Shown here: positions 53,830 to 62,222 of the stretch, in pieces
How the letters are laid out: the number at the start of each line of letters is the position of its first letter
Position numbering within the stretch: position 1 is the stretch's first letter
DNA from: Oceanobacter kriegii DSM 6294
GTDB lineage: Bacteria > Pseudomonadota > Gammaproteobacteria > Pseudomonadales > Oceanobacteraceae
DNA: 64,000 nucleotides
Direction: 5' to 3'
Assembly: GCF_000422845.1 (NCBI RefSeq)
Contig: NZ_AUGV01000003.1
Span: 1-64,000, forward strand
The notes under the pieces: model-generated
The model's database searches: none
Seen by the model: the letters and a program-made list of their open reading frames with translations, nothing else
What the model was told of the DNA's origin: nothing
Translations under genes and position numbers: made by a program

Positions 53830-54849
53830 TCAGCCCTTGCCCCAAGTGTCGCTCAGCATAAAACCGTCGATCATCGGGTCGCTGGGGTCGATGCCCAGTT
53901 GCTGGATACCGTACAACCAGGCGCGGCCGCTGATGCGAGGCAAGACCGCAGGCTTACCCGCCACCAGTGCTTCGCCAATCAATTCGATCTGGAACTCACC
54001 GTTAATGGTCGAGCGCGAGGTCAGGCGGTCGCCCACTTGCACCGTGCCGCGGGCATGCTGACAGGCCAAATTGGCCGAGCTGCCAGTACCGCAAGGTGAA
54101 CGGTCGACCCGACCCGGTGGCAAGGTGGTGCAGGTTTGCCAGACACCGCCATCAAGACGGTTGCGGAACATCACGTAGGCAATGCCGTTGAGGTCGGCGA
54201 TTTCCGGGTGTTGCACCTGAAACTGCTCGTTCATCAGTTTGCGCAACTGCACCCCGGTTTCGGCCAGATCCCGGGCGCATTCCGGGGCGATATCCAGCCC
54301 CACCTGCTCAACATCCACCAGCCCGTAGAACACACCGCCAAAGGCGATATCAGCCTTGATAGCTCCGAACTCAGGAGTCTGAACCTCGACATCGAGGGCG
54401 TGAACAAAACTAGCGACGTTATCCAGTGTGACCCGTTCGCAGCGGCCATTGCGGCATTCCGCCACCGCAGTGATCAGGCCGGCTGGAGTGTCCAGCGTGA
54501 CGCGGGTAAATGGCTCCTGCATGGGCAGAATGCCAAGCTCCAGCAAGGCGGTGGTCACACAAATGCAGTTGCTGCCCGACATGGCGTGGGCCTTGTCGGC
54601 CTGCAACACAATGAAGCCGGCATCCGCTTGAGGGTTGCACGGCGGCAACAGCAGGTTAACCGACTGTTGCAGGCACCCTCGCGGCTCCATCATCACCCAG
54701 CGACGCAGGCTGTCGTCGACCTCGTTGATGTAGTTCATCTTGTCGAGCATGGTAGCGCCGGGAATGTTCAGCACCCCGGAGGTGATGACCTTACCGATTT
54801 CGCCTTCGCAGTGCACTTCTGCCAATTGCAGGGTTTTGTTCCACAACAT
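53830..54849 (-). CDS. proline racemase family enzyme with Ser/Cys pair, hydroxyproline 2-epimerase or 3-hydroxyproline dehydratase
   Basis: A 339-aa member of the proline racemase superfamily. The second catalytic motif DRSPCGTGSSAN keeps C253. The first motif, usually MCGHGT, reads MSGSNCICV, so a serine (S91) replaces the cysteine. Ser/Cys members of this superfamily have been linked to hydroxyproline metabolism. The operon with D-amino-acid oxidase-type, DapA and aldehyde dehydrogenase genes supports a trans-4-hydroxy-L-proline 2-epimerase or a trans-3-hydroxyproline dehydratase. ATG at MLWNKTLQLAEVHCEGEIGKV fits the family start. A structured leader precedes it. Confidence 0.88.
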   Translation of the reverse strand: MLWNKTLQLAEVHCEGEIGKVITSGVLNIPGATMLDKMNYINEVDDSLRRWVMMEPRGCLQQSVNLLLPPCNPQADAGFIVLQADKAHAMSGSNCICVTTALLELGILPMQEPFTRVTLDTPAGLITAVAECRNGRCERVTLDNVASFVHALDVEVQTPEFGAIKADIAFGGVFYGLVDVEQVGLDIAPECARDLAETGVQLRKLMNEQFQVQHPEIADLNGIAYVMFRNRLDGGVWQTCTTLPPGRVDRSPCGTGSSANLACQHARGTVQVGDRLTSRSTINGEFQIELIGEALVAGKPAVLPRISGRAWLYGIQQLGIDPSDPMIDGFMLSDTWGKG

Positions 54850-55024
54850 ATCAATGGACTCTTTTATTCTTACGCTTGTTATATAGAGCCACAAAACCCG
54901 CCCGTTGAGGTCTGTATCGAGGGAGTTTTCCCTTTAACAAGACCACAGCCGGACGGGCTTCTGTGTCATTCGCGGAACAGCACTGCCCCGCGTCCTTGAC
55001 GACCTCCGTTAAGAGGCCAACCGC
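54850..55024 (-). other. structured spacer upstream of the epimerase gene
   Basis: A 175-nt gap inside the operon that can fold on the minus strand. The outer arms GCCCGT (54958-54953) and ACGGGC (54905-54900) pair. Between them are GGTCT/AGACC and AGGGA/TCCCT stems, so a branched structure of about 60 nt is possible. A TATATAA box follows, before the epimerase start. No known riboswitch class is recognised. No ORF is seen. Confidence 0.45.
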
Positions 55025-56506
55025 TTACTTGATGTACCAGCCCCACGGCTCATCGCTGTTGAAGGCGGTGATTTGCTTGGTTTCGAGGTAGTTGTTCAAG
55101 CCCCAGACACCCAGCTCGCGGCCGATGCCACTGTGCTTGTAACCACCCCAAGGAGCTTCGCTGAAGGTCGGCTGCGAGCAGTTGATCCAGATAATGCCCG
55201 CCCGCAGCTTGCGCGCTACGCGGTTGCAACGGTCGATGTCCTTCGACATCACTGCTCCGGCCAGACCAAAACGGCTGTCGTTCGACAGCTGCACCGCTTC
55301 GGCTTCGTCGCTGAACTTGCGAATGCACACCACCGGGCCAAAGATTTCTTCAGTCCATACGGTGCTGTCGTCTGGCACATCCACAAAAATGGTTGGCTGC
55401 AGGTAGTAACCCTTGTCGAAACCGTCCGGGCGCTGGCCACCGCACAGCAGCGTCGCACCTTCCTGTACGCCTTGGGCAATCATAGCGGTGACTTTTTCAT
55501 ACTGGCTGGCATTCACCAGTGGCCCCATCAGCACGCCATCCTGCATGCCGTTGCCAATGGTGATCTTGCGGGTTTCTTCTTCCAGACGCGCCATCAGCTG
55601 GTCGTAGATGCCATCCTGAATCAGCACGCGGGAGGTGGCCGAGCACACTTCGCCTTTGTTCCAGAAGATACCGAACAGAATCCACTCCACCGCTTCGTCG
55701 ATGTTGGCATCGTCGAAAATAATGAACGGCGACTTGCCACCCAGCTCCAGCGATACGTTTTTCAGATCGCGGGCTGCGGCCTGCATGATGCGGCTACCAG
55801 TTGGCACACTGCCGGTGAAGGCGATCTTGTCGACTAACGGGTGTTCGCTCAGTGGCGCACCGGCGTCCGGGCCCATGCCGGTGACCAGATTGAAGACACC
55901 GGCAGGCACACCGGCCTTGTCGATGATGTCGGCCAGTTCCATGGCGGTCAGTGGCGTGACTTCAGAAGGCTTCAACACAATGGTGCAACCTGCTGCAAGT
56001 GCCGGAGCCACTTTCCAGGACGCCATCAGTACCGGGAAATTCCACGGAATAATGGCCGCGGCGACGCCCGCCGGCTCCTTGATCACTTCGCAGCTGAAAC
56101 GGTCGTCGCCCAGTGCCACCGCGGTGCTGTTGTTGTCGTCCAGCTCTTCGGCGAGGTCGGCGTACATATCAAAGGTACCGGCGGTATCTTCGATGTCCCA
56201 CACGGCTTCTGGCAGTGGCTTGCCGTTGTCTTTTACTTCCAGTGCCGCCAGATGATCAATGCGTTCACGAATACCCTCGGCGATTTTACGCAGGTACACC
56301 GCGCGCTCCTTGCCGCTCAGGCCAGACCAGCTGCCGTCGTCGAAGGCATTGCGGGCGGATTTGACTGCCAGATCGACGTCTTCGGCGGTGGCCGCAGCAA
56401 CGCGGGTAATCACGCTTTCGTCACTCGGGTCGATAGTCTCGAAAGTGCCGCCCTTGGCCGGAGTGATCCAGTCGCCATTGATGTAAAGCTTGTTGTAGGA
56501 ATCCAT
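55025..56506 (-). CDS. NAD-dependent aldehyde dehydrogenase, probably alpha-ketoglutaric semialdehyde dehydrogenase
   Basis: A 493-aa aldehyde dehydrogenase. The general base glutamate is in VSLELGGKSPFIIF and the catalytic cysteine is in KGEVCSATSRVLI. The C-terminal block SEAPWGGYKHSGIGRELGVWGLNNYLETK is typical of the family. In bacterial hydroxyproline degradation the last step oxidises 2,5-dioxopentanoate (alpha-ketoglutaric semialdehyde) to 2-oxoglutarate. The gene order makes that the best assignment, though the sequence itself only gives the superfamily. Confidence 0.88.
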   Translation of the reverse strand: MDSYNKLYINGDWITPAKGGTFETIDPSDESVITRVAAATAEDVDLAVKSARNAFDDGSWSGLSGKERAVYLRKIAEGIRERIDHLAALEVKDNGKPLPEAVWDIEDTAGTFDMYADLAEELDDNNSTAVALGDDRFSCEVIKEPAGVAAAIIPWNFPVLMASWKVAPALAAGCTIVLKPSEVTPLTAMELADIIDKAGVPAGVFNLVTGMGPDAGAPLSEHPLVDKIAFTGSVPTGSRIMQAAARDLKNVSLELGGKSPFIIFDDANIDEAVEWILFGIFWNKGEVCSATSRVLIQDGIYDQLMARLEEETRKITIGNGMQDGVLMGPLVNASQYEKVTAMIAQGVQEGATLLCGGQRPDGFDKGYYLQPTIFVDVPDDSTVWTEEIFGPVVCIRKFSDEAEAVQLSNDSRFGLAGAVMSKDIDRCNRVARKLRAGIIWINCSQPTFSEAPWGGYKHSGIGRELGVWGLNNYLETKQITAFNSDEPWGWYIK

Positions 56507-56533
56507 AGGGTTCTCCTGAAATCGTGTCTTGGC

Positions 56534-57790
56534 TCAGAATCGGTTGGCGCGGAACGGCACGACCGACTGGGCAGGGGTTCGTTTGTGCAGCAGGTCGGCA
56601 ACCAGTCGACCGGATGTTGCGCCCAGCGTCAGGCCAAGCTGGCCGTGGCCACAGCAAATGGCGACGTTGGACAATCGCGGCGACACATCAATCACGGGTT
56701 TGGTGTCGGGCAGGAACGGACGAATACCAATGCCGTATTCCTTATGGCTGACATCCAGTTGCGGCAGAATCCTGCGCGCTTTTTCCAGAATGATGTCGCT
56801 GCGCTTGAAGTTGGGTTCGGCGTCGGCACCGGAAAACTCAATGGTGCCGCCAATTTGCAAACCGCGATCCATGGGTGCAAATACAAAGCCACCGTCGGCG
56901 TAAATCACTGAATGAGTGAATTCCACCCCCGCTTGTGGCAATACCACCTGATATCCGGCAATGCCTTGCAGCGGGATGTTGACGCCCAATTGCTTGAAGA
57001 ACCGGCGCGAACCATTGCCCGCCGCCACCACCACGTGGTCGGCCGCCAAGGTTTGGCCATCGCTCAGACGCACGCCAGTAGCACGCCCCTGTTGCTCGGT
57101 GATGGCATCGGCCGCCACCTGAATGCGCTGGCCGCCGTTGGCCAGAAACTGCGCCGTCAGCGCCTGAATAAAGCCTTCGGTGTCGCGCACAAAGCGCCAG
57201 TCACCAAAGCGCAAACCATGCTGGAATTTACCCGCCAGCGCAGGCTCCAGGTCGGCAATGTCGTCACCGTTCAGGCGTTCGGCGTTGAATCCCAGCTGTT
57301 CTCGCAGCGCCAGCCACTCGGACTCTTCTTCAATGCCGTCGGCATGATCAAACACCTCAAGTACCGGGCGGTTGATCAGCAATTGTTTATCGTCACAGGC
57401 GTCGAGTAACACCTGATAGTCCTGATACACCTGTTGGGTCAGATCGCTCAGCTCATCGGCAATTTGCAAAATGTTGCTGTGACGGGCGTTCAGCAGGAAA
57501 CGCACAAACCAGGGCAGCAAGGTCGGCAGTGCACCAGGACGAAGCGCCAATGGCCCCTTTTGATCCATCAACCAGCCCGGAATCTTTTTCAGAATGCCGG
57601 GTTTCGACAAAGGCACCACTTCGCCAATGGCCATCTGGCCACAGCTCCATTTGGCGGTGCTGTCGCCAGCCACTGCCGGGTCCACCAGACTCACCTGATG
57701 GCCTTCGCGTTGCAGATACAAGGCGCAACATACGCCGACAATGCCACCGCCAATGACGACGGCGTGCTGCTTGGGTTTGAGCTGTTGCAT
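56534..57790 (-). CDS. FAD-dependent D-amino acid dehydrogenase (D-hydroxyproline dehydrogenase candidate)
   Basis: A 418-aa DadA-like flavoprotein. The N-terminal Rossmann motif VVIGGGIVGVCCALYLQREG is at residues 11-30. GVRLSDGQTLAADHVVVAAGNGS and the C-terminal CCGHGQLGLTLGATSGRLVADL bind FAD. In this operon it would oxidise cis-4-hydroxy-D-proline, made by the epimerase, to delta-1-pyrroline-4-hydroxy-2-carboxylate. The single-subunit form is shared with many DadA-like hydroxyproline oxidases. Confidence 0.9.
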   Translation of the reverse strand: MQQLKPKQHAVVIGGGIVGVCCALYLQREGHQVSLVDPAVAGDSTAKWSCGQMAIGEVVPLSKPGILKKIPGWLMDQKGPLALRPGALPTLLPWFVRFLLNARHSNILQIADELSDLTQQVYQDYQVLLDACDDKQLLINRPVLEVFDHADGIEEESEWLALREQLGFNAERLNGDDIADLEPALAGKFQHGLRFGDWRFVRDTEGFIQALTAQFLANGGQRIQVAADAITEQQGRATGVRLSDGQTLAADHVVVAAGNGSRRFFKQLGVNIPLQGIAGYQVVLPQAGVEFTHSVIYADGGFVFAPMDRGLQIGGTIEFSGADAEPNFKRSDIILEKARRILPQLDVSHKEYGIGIRPFLPDTKPVIDVSPRLSNVAICCGHGQLGLTLGATSGRLVADLLHKRTPAQSVVPFRANRF

Positions 57791-57856
57791 GCGTGTTTAC
57801 TCCTGACACAACAGGCTTGCGAAACGGCCCTGCTTGCCGCAGGGCCGGTGGTCTTG

Positions 57857-58735
57857 TTAGCCGTTGATGGCTTCAAATGCGGCACGGAAACGACGCTTTT
57901 CATCGTCGGTCAGTGGCAGCAGTGGCGCGCGGCAGCCACCCGGGTTGAAGCCAGCCAGTTCACAGCCGTACTTCACTTTCTGGATGAACTTGCCTTCTTC
58001 CATCTGGGCAATCACCGGGAACAGCGACTGCATGATGGCCTGGGCACCATCGCGGTCACCGGCGGTGAAACGACGGTAGAACTCACAGATCTGATCCGGG
58101 AAGCAGTTGGCCGGGCCACAGATCCAGGAAGTCGCGCCCCAGATAAAGAAGTCGAACGCCTGATCGTCAGAACCACAGGACAGCTGGTAGTTGTCCTTGT
58201 AGTCGGTACCAATACGAATACCGCGCAGCAGGTCGCCGGAGCTTTCCTTGATGCCAATCACGCGCTCGTGATCCTTGAAGGTCTCCAGTACGTCGTAACC
58301 CACTTCGACGTTGGTGCGAACCGGGTAGTTGTACAGTACAACGTTGATGTCCTGAACGGCTTCCAGAATTTGCTCGTAGTGGTTGATCAGCTCTTCCTGG
58401 GACGGCAGCGCGTAGTACGGTGGAGCCACCAGAATGTTGGTGTAACCGGTGTCACGAACGGCCTTGATACGGTCGATCACTTCGCTGGTGCAACCGCCGT
58501 TGGCACCGGCAATCAGGGTGCCACGGTCGCCTACGGTTTCACGCAGAAAGCCCAGTACCTGCAAGCGCTCGTCGTCGCTGAGCGCGTAGTTTTCGCCTGT
58601 GGTACCCATGCCCACAAAACCGGATACACCGGCTTTCAGTTGGTGTTCAATAATATCGGCCATGGCATCAAAATTGATGTTATTTGATGCATCGAATGGC
58701 GTTACCAGCGCAGGAAGTACACCTTGCAGTTTCAT
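57857..58735 (-). CDS. DapA-family lyase, probably pyrroline-4-hydroxy-2-carboxylate deaminase
   Basis: A 292-aa TIM-barrel Schiff-base enzyme. The Schiff-base lysine is K163 in VIGIKESSGD. The proton-relay tyrosine is Y135 in VVLYNYP. GTTGE at residues 44-48 binds the substrate carboxylate. In the hydroxyproline pathway a DapA relative removes ammonia from delta-1-pyrroline-4-hydroxy-2-carboxylate, giving alpha-ketoglutaric semialdehyde. The neighbouring D-amino-acid dehydrogenase and aldehyde dehydrogenase complete that route. Confidence 0.9.
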   Translation of the reverse strand: MKLQGVLPALVTPFDASNNINFDAMADIIEHQLKAGVSGFVGMGTTGENYALSDDERLQVLGFLRETVGDRGTLIAGANGGCTSEVIDRIKAVRDTGYTNILVAPPYYALPSQEELINHYEQILEAVQDINVVLYNYPVRTNVEVGYDVLETFKDHERVIGIKESSGDLLRGIRIGTDYKDNYQLSCGSDDQAFDFFIWGATSWICGPANCFPDQICEFYRRFTAGDRDGAQAIMQSLFPVIAQMEEGKFIQKVKYGCELAGFNPGGCRAPLLPLTDDEKRRFRAAFEAING

Positions 58736-58759
58736 ATTTATAACTCCGATTTAAAGTTT

Positions 58760-58816
58760 GGAGCCGCAGCAAACCCGCCAATATCCTTTTGAGATATCAG
58801 CTGGTTTAAAGGCTCC
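58760..58816. repeat. inverted-repeat spacer between DapA-like and permease genes
   Basis: GGAGCC (58760-58765) and GGCTCC (58811-58816) are the outer arms. The inner GATAT/ATATC pair forms a second short stem. It occupies most of the 87-bp spacer in the middle of the operon. Like the other hairpins in this operon, it may set relative mRNA stability. Evidence is structural only. Confidence 0.4.
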
Positions 58817-58822
58817 GGGTTT

Positions 58823-59488
58823 TTATATTGCGTAACGCGTTAGCATTCGCGATTCGACATAACCCACCAAACGGGTGAGCGGGAAAGCCACAACAAAATA
58901 GATAATGGCCACGGTGGTCAGGAATTCGACCGGGTGCGCCGTACTATTGGAAATGTTTTGGCCAATAAACATCAGATCGGCAATACCGACGGATGAAATA
59001 AGTGCAGACTCTTTAAACAGGCTGACGATATTCGACAGCAGTGGCGGAATAGCACGCAACAAAGCCTGTGGAAAAATAATATAAATCACCTTGGTGCTGT
59101 GCTTCAGACCCAGCGCGGTACAGGCATCGTGCTGCTCCTGTTCGATCGATTTCAGCGAGCCACGGAAGGTTTCACTGGTGATCGCTCCCATGTACAGGGT
59201 CAGCGAGATAATCACCGACACGTACGGCGGGATGGAAATACCCAATACCACCGGAAAGCAGAAGAAGATCCAGAACAGCTGAATCAGCAGCGGCGTACCG
59301 CGGAAAAACTCGACGTACAGTTTCAGTGCGCCACTTACCAGCACGTTGTTCACCATACGGCCCAGGCTAACCACAAAGCCCAGCAGGCTACCGGCAATGG
59401 CGCAGCCCAGCGTAATGGCCACCGTGACCCACAGGCCCTGCATCAGTACCGGCATGTAAGGCCAGATAATTGAAAAATCGATTTCCAT
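58823..59488 (-). CDS. polar amino acid ABC transporter permease
   Basis: A 221-aa HisM/GlnP-type permease with about five segments. The start is ATG at MEIDFSIIWPYMPVLMQGLWVTVAITLGC; the longer frame lacks an independent start region. The EAA loop that contacts the ATPase is DACTALGLKHSTKVIYIIFPQALLRAIPPL. It pairs with the second permease 13 bp upstream. Together they move hydroxyproline or a related amino acid. Confidence 0.92.
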   Translation of the reverse strand: MEIDFSIIWPYMPVLMQGLWVTVAITLGCAIAGSLLGFVVSLGRMVNNVLVSGALKLYVEFFRGTPLLIQLFWIFFCFPVVLGISIPPYVSVIISLTLYMGAITSETFRGSLKSIEQEQHDACTALGLKHSTKVIYIIFPQALLRAIPPLLSNIVSLFKESALISSVGIADLMFIGQNISNSTAHPVEFLTTVAIIYFVVAFPLTRLVGYVESRMLTRYAI

Positions 59489-59501
59489 CTTCAATCCTCT
59501 C

Positions 59502-60173
59502 TCAACGCTGCATGGCGGCGTCTTGCCGACGTTCAAATACATTAACCAGATGCGAAATCGGCAGCGCCATCAGGAAATAGATCAGCGCGATCAACGAGTA
59601 GGTTTCCAGCGGACGGTAGGCGTCCACGGCAATGCTTTTGCCCATGTACATCAGGTCGGACACCGCTACGATGGCCACCAGTGCGCTCTGCTGCATCAGC
59701 GAAATACCGTTGGTCAGCAACACTGGCATGGCGGTGCGCAGCGACTGCGGCAACACCACGTACAGTGTCTGCTGCCAGGACTTCAGCCCCAGCGCCACAC
59801 AGGCATCAAAGTGTGCCTTCGGCACCGACTGAATACCGGCACGGTAAGCTTCGGCGTTGAATGCGGTCAGGTTCAGGCCCAGTGCCAGCACGCCCATGGT
59901 GATTGGGTCGATGTACACCTGGAACAGAATCGGAATGCAGTAGAAGAACCACACGATCTGCAGCAACACCGGGGTACAGCGGAAAAATTCAATAAACAGC
60001 TGGCATGGCCAGCGCAGCATGCGGAACTTGCTCATCGCCATCAGACACAGCACAAACCCCAATACTACGCCCATGGCGTTGGCATAGAGAGTCAGCTGCA
60101 GGGTGACCCAAAGGCCCTCCAGCAACATGTCGGCCTTGCCGGTGAGAAAGTGAAAATCAAATTGGTAATCCAT
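59502..60173 (-). CDS. polar amino acid ABC transporter permease
   Basis: A 223-aa permease of the HisM/GlnP family, with EAA loop FDACVALGLKSWQQTLYVVLPQSLRTAMPVLLTN. ATG at MDYQFDFHF is chosen because GAGG lies about 9 nt upstream. A GTG two codons earlier is too close to that site. It follows the ATPase gene directly. Confidence 0.9.
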   Translation of the reverse strand: MDYQFDFHFLTGKADMLLEGLWVTLQLTLYANAMGVVLGFVLCLMAMSKFRMLRWPCQLFIEFFRCTPVLLQIVWFFYCIPILFQVYIDPITMGVLALGLNLTAFNAEAYRAGIQSVPKAHFDACVALGLKSWQQTLYVVLPQSLRTAMPVLLTNGISLMQQSALVAIVAVSDLMYMGKSIAVDAYRPLETYSLIALIYFLMALPISHLVNVFERRQDAAMQR

Positions 60174-60183
60174 CGCCACGGCC

Positions 60184-60993
60184 TCAGTTCAGGTGCAGAA
60201 CTTTGTCGAGAAACTCGCGGGTACGGGCTTCTTTGGGGTTACCGAACACTTCGTCCGGGGTGCCTTGCTCGACGATTTTGCCACCGGCGCAGAACACCAC
60301 CCGGGTGGCGATTTCGCGAGCAAAATGCATGTCGTGCGTGACAATGATCATGGCCATTTTCTGCTCGGCCAGCTGCATCATGACGTTCTGCACCTCGGTG
60401 ACCATTTCCGGGTCGAGGGCGGAAGTCACTTCGTCGAACAACATCAGCTCGGGCTCCAGCATCAGTGCCCGGGCAATGGCTACCCGCTGCTTCTGACCGC
60501 CAGACAGCTGGCTCGGGTAATAATCCACCTTGTCTTCCAGACCCAGTCGCGCCAGTAGCTCGCGGCCTTTTGCAATACAGGATTGCTTGTCCTTGCCGTG
60601 TACTTTCATTGGCGCCAGGATCAGGTTGCCCATCACCGTCAGATGCGGGAACAGGGTGTAATGCTGGAACACCATGCCAACGCGGGAGTGCAGCTCATCA
60701 CTGACAACCTTGCTGTCGTTGTTTTCACTTTTGATATAAGGCTGGCCATGAAAATTGATATCACCACCCTGAATACCTTCCAATCCCATTAATACACGCA
60801 GCAATGAGCTTTTACCGCTACCACTGGGACCAATAATCACCAAACGATCATCGGCACGCATATCCAGGTTCATTCCATCCATAACAACCAGTTCGTTGTT
60901 ATAGGCCTTGAATACGTTATCCAGTTGAATAAATTGACCAGCTTCCATGGCGTTTGCCGGTGGCATGTTAACCACGACTTCTGCTGTATTCAT
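60184..60993 (-). CDS. polar amino acid ABC transporter ATP-binding protein
   Basis: A 269-aa ATPase of the GlnQ/HisP type. Walker A is GPSGSGKSS, the Q-loop is MVFQHYTLFPHLTV, the signature is LSGGQKQRVAIARAL, and Walker B runs LMLFDEVTSALDPEM. The switch histidine is in VTHDM. An N-terminal extension of about 20 residues precedes the core. It sits between the binding-protein gene and the permeases. Confidence 0.95.
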   Translation of the reverse strand: MNTAEVVVNMPPANAMEAGQFIQLDNVFKAYNNELVVMDGMNLDMRADDRLVIIGPSGSGKSSLLRVLMGLEGIQGGDINFHGQPYIKSENNDSKVVSDELHSRVGMVFQHYTLFPHLTVMGNLILAPMKVHGKDKQSCIAKGRELLARLGLEDKVDYYPSQLSGGQKQRVAIARALMLEPELMLFDEVTSALDPEMVTEVQNVMMQLAEQKMAMIIVTHDMHFAREIATRVVFCAGGKIVEQGTPDEVFGNPKEARTREFLDKVLHLN

Positions 60994-61067
60994 GTGCGTT
61001 ACTCCTGCTGCGGCTAATAAGAGGGCTATATCCGCATATCAAATAGGTAATTGGTACTGCTGAATTA

Positions 61068-61109
61068 AATCCGGATATCGGCCAATTGGAGAATATTGAT
61101 ATCCGGATT
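61068..61109. repeat. 12-bp stem hairpin between binding-protein and ATPase genes
   Basis: AATCCGGATATC and GATATCCGGATT are perfect 12-bp inverted arms around an 18-nt loop that contains CCAATTGG. It lies 14 bp after the stop of the binding-protein gene on the minus strand, with no T-run. Such hairpins often protect the binding-protein mRNA so that it outnumbers the transporter subunits. Confidence 0.7.
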
Positions 61110-61123
61110 AAGAAGGTTATTGC

Positions 61124-61966
61124 TTATTTTTGTCTCGCCAAAACCTCACGGGAGGCATCGTCGATCAGCTGCTGCACCACGCCGGTGTCGCGCAGTTCGG
61201 TCAGGTAGATGTCCAGTACGCTCTTGTCCTGGTAGCTGATATCGCGATTCATACCGAACGATACGCCCTGGTTCGCCAGCATTGGCTCAGGGAACACTTC
61301 GCGGGCCCACTTTTCGTTCGACAGCGCGAACAGGTGGTTACTGTCGCTGGCATCCACCATCACATCAGCACGGTTGGACATCAGCGCCAGACGCATTTCG
61401 TCCATGCCCGGCAAGCGGATGATCTTGGCGTTCTTCATCGCCTTGGTAATGGCTTTTTCTGCGGCACTGCCCGACATCACAGCCATCGAGATGTCTTTGC
61501 GGTCGTAGTCGGCCAGGTTGTTACCCAGGCCATTTACTTTCGGGTTCTTGGCGTTGGTCACGAATGAAATCTGGTAATCCATGGCCGAGGTAGAGAAGGC
61601 AACCGCCAGCGCGCGGCTAGGCGTCTGGTTCAGTGCCATGCCGAGATCCCACTTCTTGCTCTGGATACCGGCCACCAGGTTTTCCCAGCTGGTGTCGACA
61701 AACTCAACCTCAACGTTGAGTACTTTTTCACCGAAATCCTTGCACAGTTCCACGAAGAAACCGCTGTAGTCGCCGGAAATCACGTCTTTCATCACGTACG
61801 GGGCCGCAACCGCCGCGCCGCAACGCAAGGTGCCGCGTTCCTGAACTTCTTTCCAGATGTCGTAGTTTGCAGCCTGTGCGGCAGTGGCCGACAGCAAGCT
61901 GGTGCAGATGGCAGCACCAGCTACCAGTGTTTTAAGTCCACGGGACAGGAAGTTATACCGAGCCAT
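61124..61966 (-). CDS. periplasmic amino-acid-binding protein
   Basis: A 280-aa type II solute-binding protein with signal peptide TLVAGAAICTSLLSATAAQAA. The mature domain starts ANYDIWKEVQERGTLRCGAAVAAPYVMKDVISGDYSGFFVEL. The family block WDLGMALNQTPSRALAVAFS and the C-terminal YLTELRDTGVVQQL are typical of HisJ/GlnH-like proteins. It is the first gene of the hydroxyproline transport and catabolic operon. A good promoter and repeated operator-like half-sites lie just upstream. Confidence 0.93.
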   Translation of the reverse strand: MARYNFLSRGLKTLVAGAAICTSLLSATAAQAANYDIWKEVQERGTLRCGAAVAAPYVMKDVISGDYSGFFVELCKDFGEKVLNVEVEFVDTSWENLVAGIQSKKWDLGMALNQTPSRALAVAFSTSAMDYQISFVTNAKNPKVNGLGNNLADYDRKDISMAVMSGSAAEKAITKAMKNAKIIRLPGMDEMRLALMSNRADVMVDASDSNHLFALSNEKWAREVFPEPMLANQGVSFGMNRDISYQDKSVLDIYLTELRDTGVVQQLIDDASREVLARQK

Positions 61967-62029
61967 ACTGACCTCTCTTGATGGTTTTTATGTTTTGAGC
62001 AATGTGCAGCAACCGGTTTTGCGTATCGC

Positions 62030-62078
62030 TGTATCCAACGATGTATCCAGAATAAAACTCAGGAAATTTTCTTGTCAA
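62030..62078 (-). promoter_or_regulatory. promoter and repeated operator-like site for the hydroxyproline operon
   Basis: Minus-strand TTGACA (62073-62078), an 18-bp spacer and TATTCT (62049-62054) form a credible sigma-70 promoter. Two direct copies of TGGATACA (62042-62049 and 62030-62037, 12 bp apart) begin at the -10 and run into the start of the transcript. They are a plausible binding site for the GntR/FCD or LysR regulator. Confidence 0.65.
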
Positions 62079-62127
62079 CAGGGCAAAGGCGCCAAAAAAA
62101 ACCGGCTGACCAGTAAACGACAGGCAC

Positions 62128-62155
62128 AAAAAAACCTCCCGCAGGAGGTTTTTTT
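62128..62155. terminator. bidirectional intrinsic terminator
   Basis: An A7 run, CCTCC-CGCA-GGAGG, and a T7 run make a terminator usable from either strand. It lies downstream of the LysR gene (minus strand) and upstream of the operon promoter, which it insulates. The remaining bases of the 61967-62222 gap hold that promoter and no gene. Confidence 0.9.
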
Positions 62156-62222
62156 GACAATTTGCGACTGTAAATTCGACGCTTTCAGTACAAAGTTAAT
62201 GGCCCGCCAGCGCCCGCTGGGC

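Noticed and set aside
54850-55024. Known riboswitch class upstream of the epimerase
   Set aside because: No match to any conserved riboswitch core; reported only as a structured spacer.
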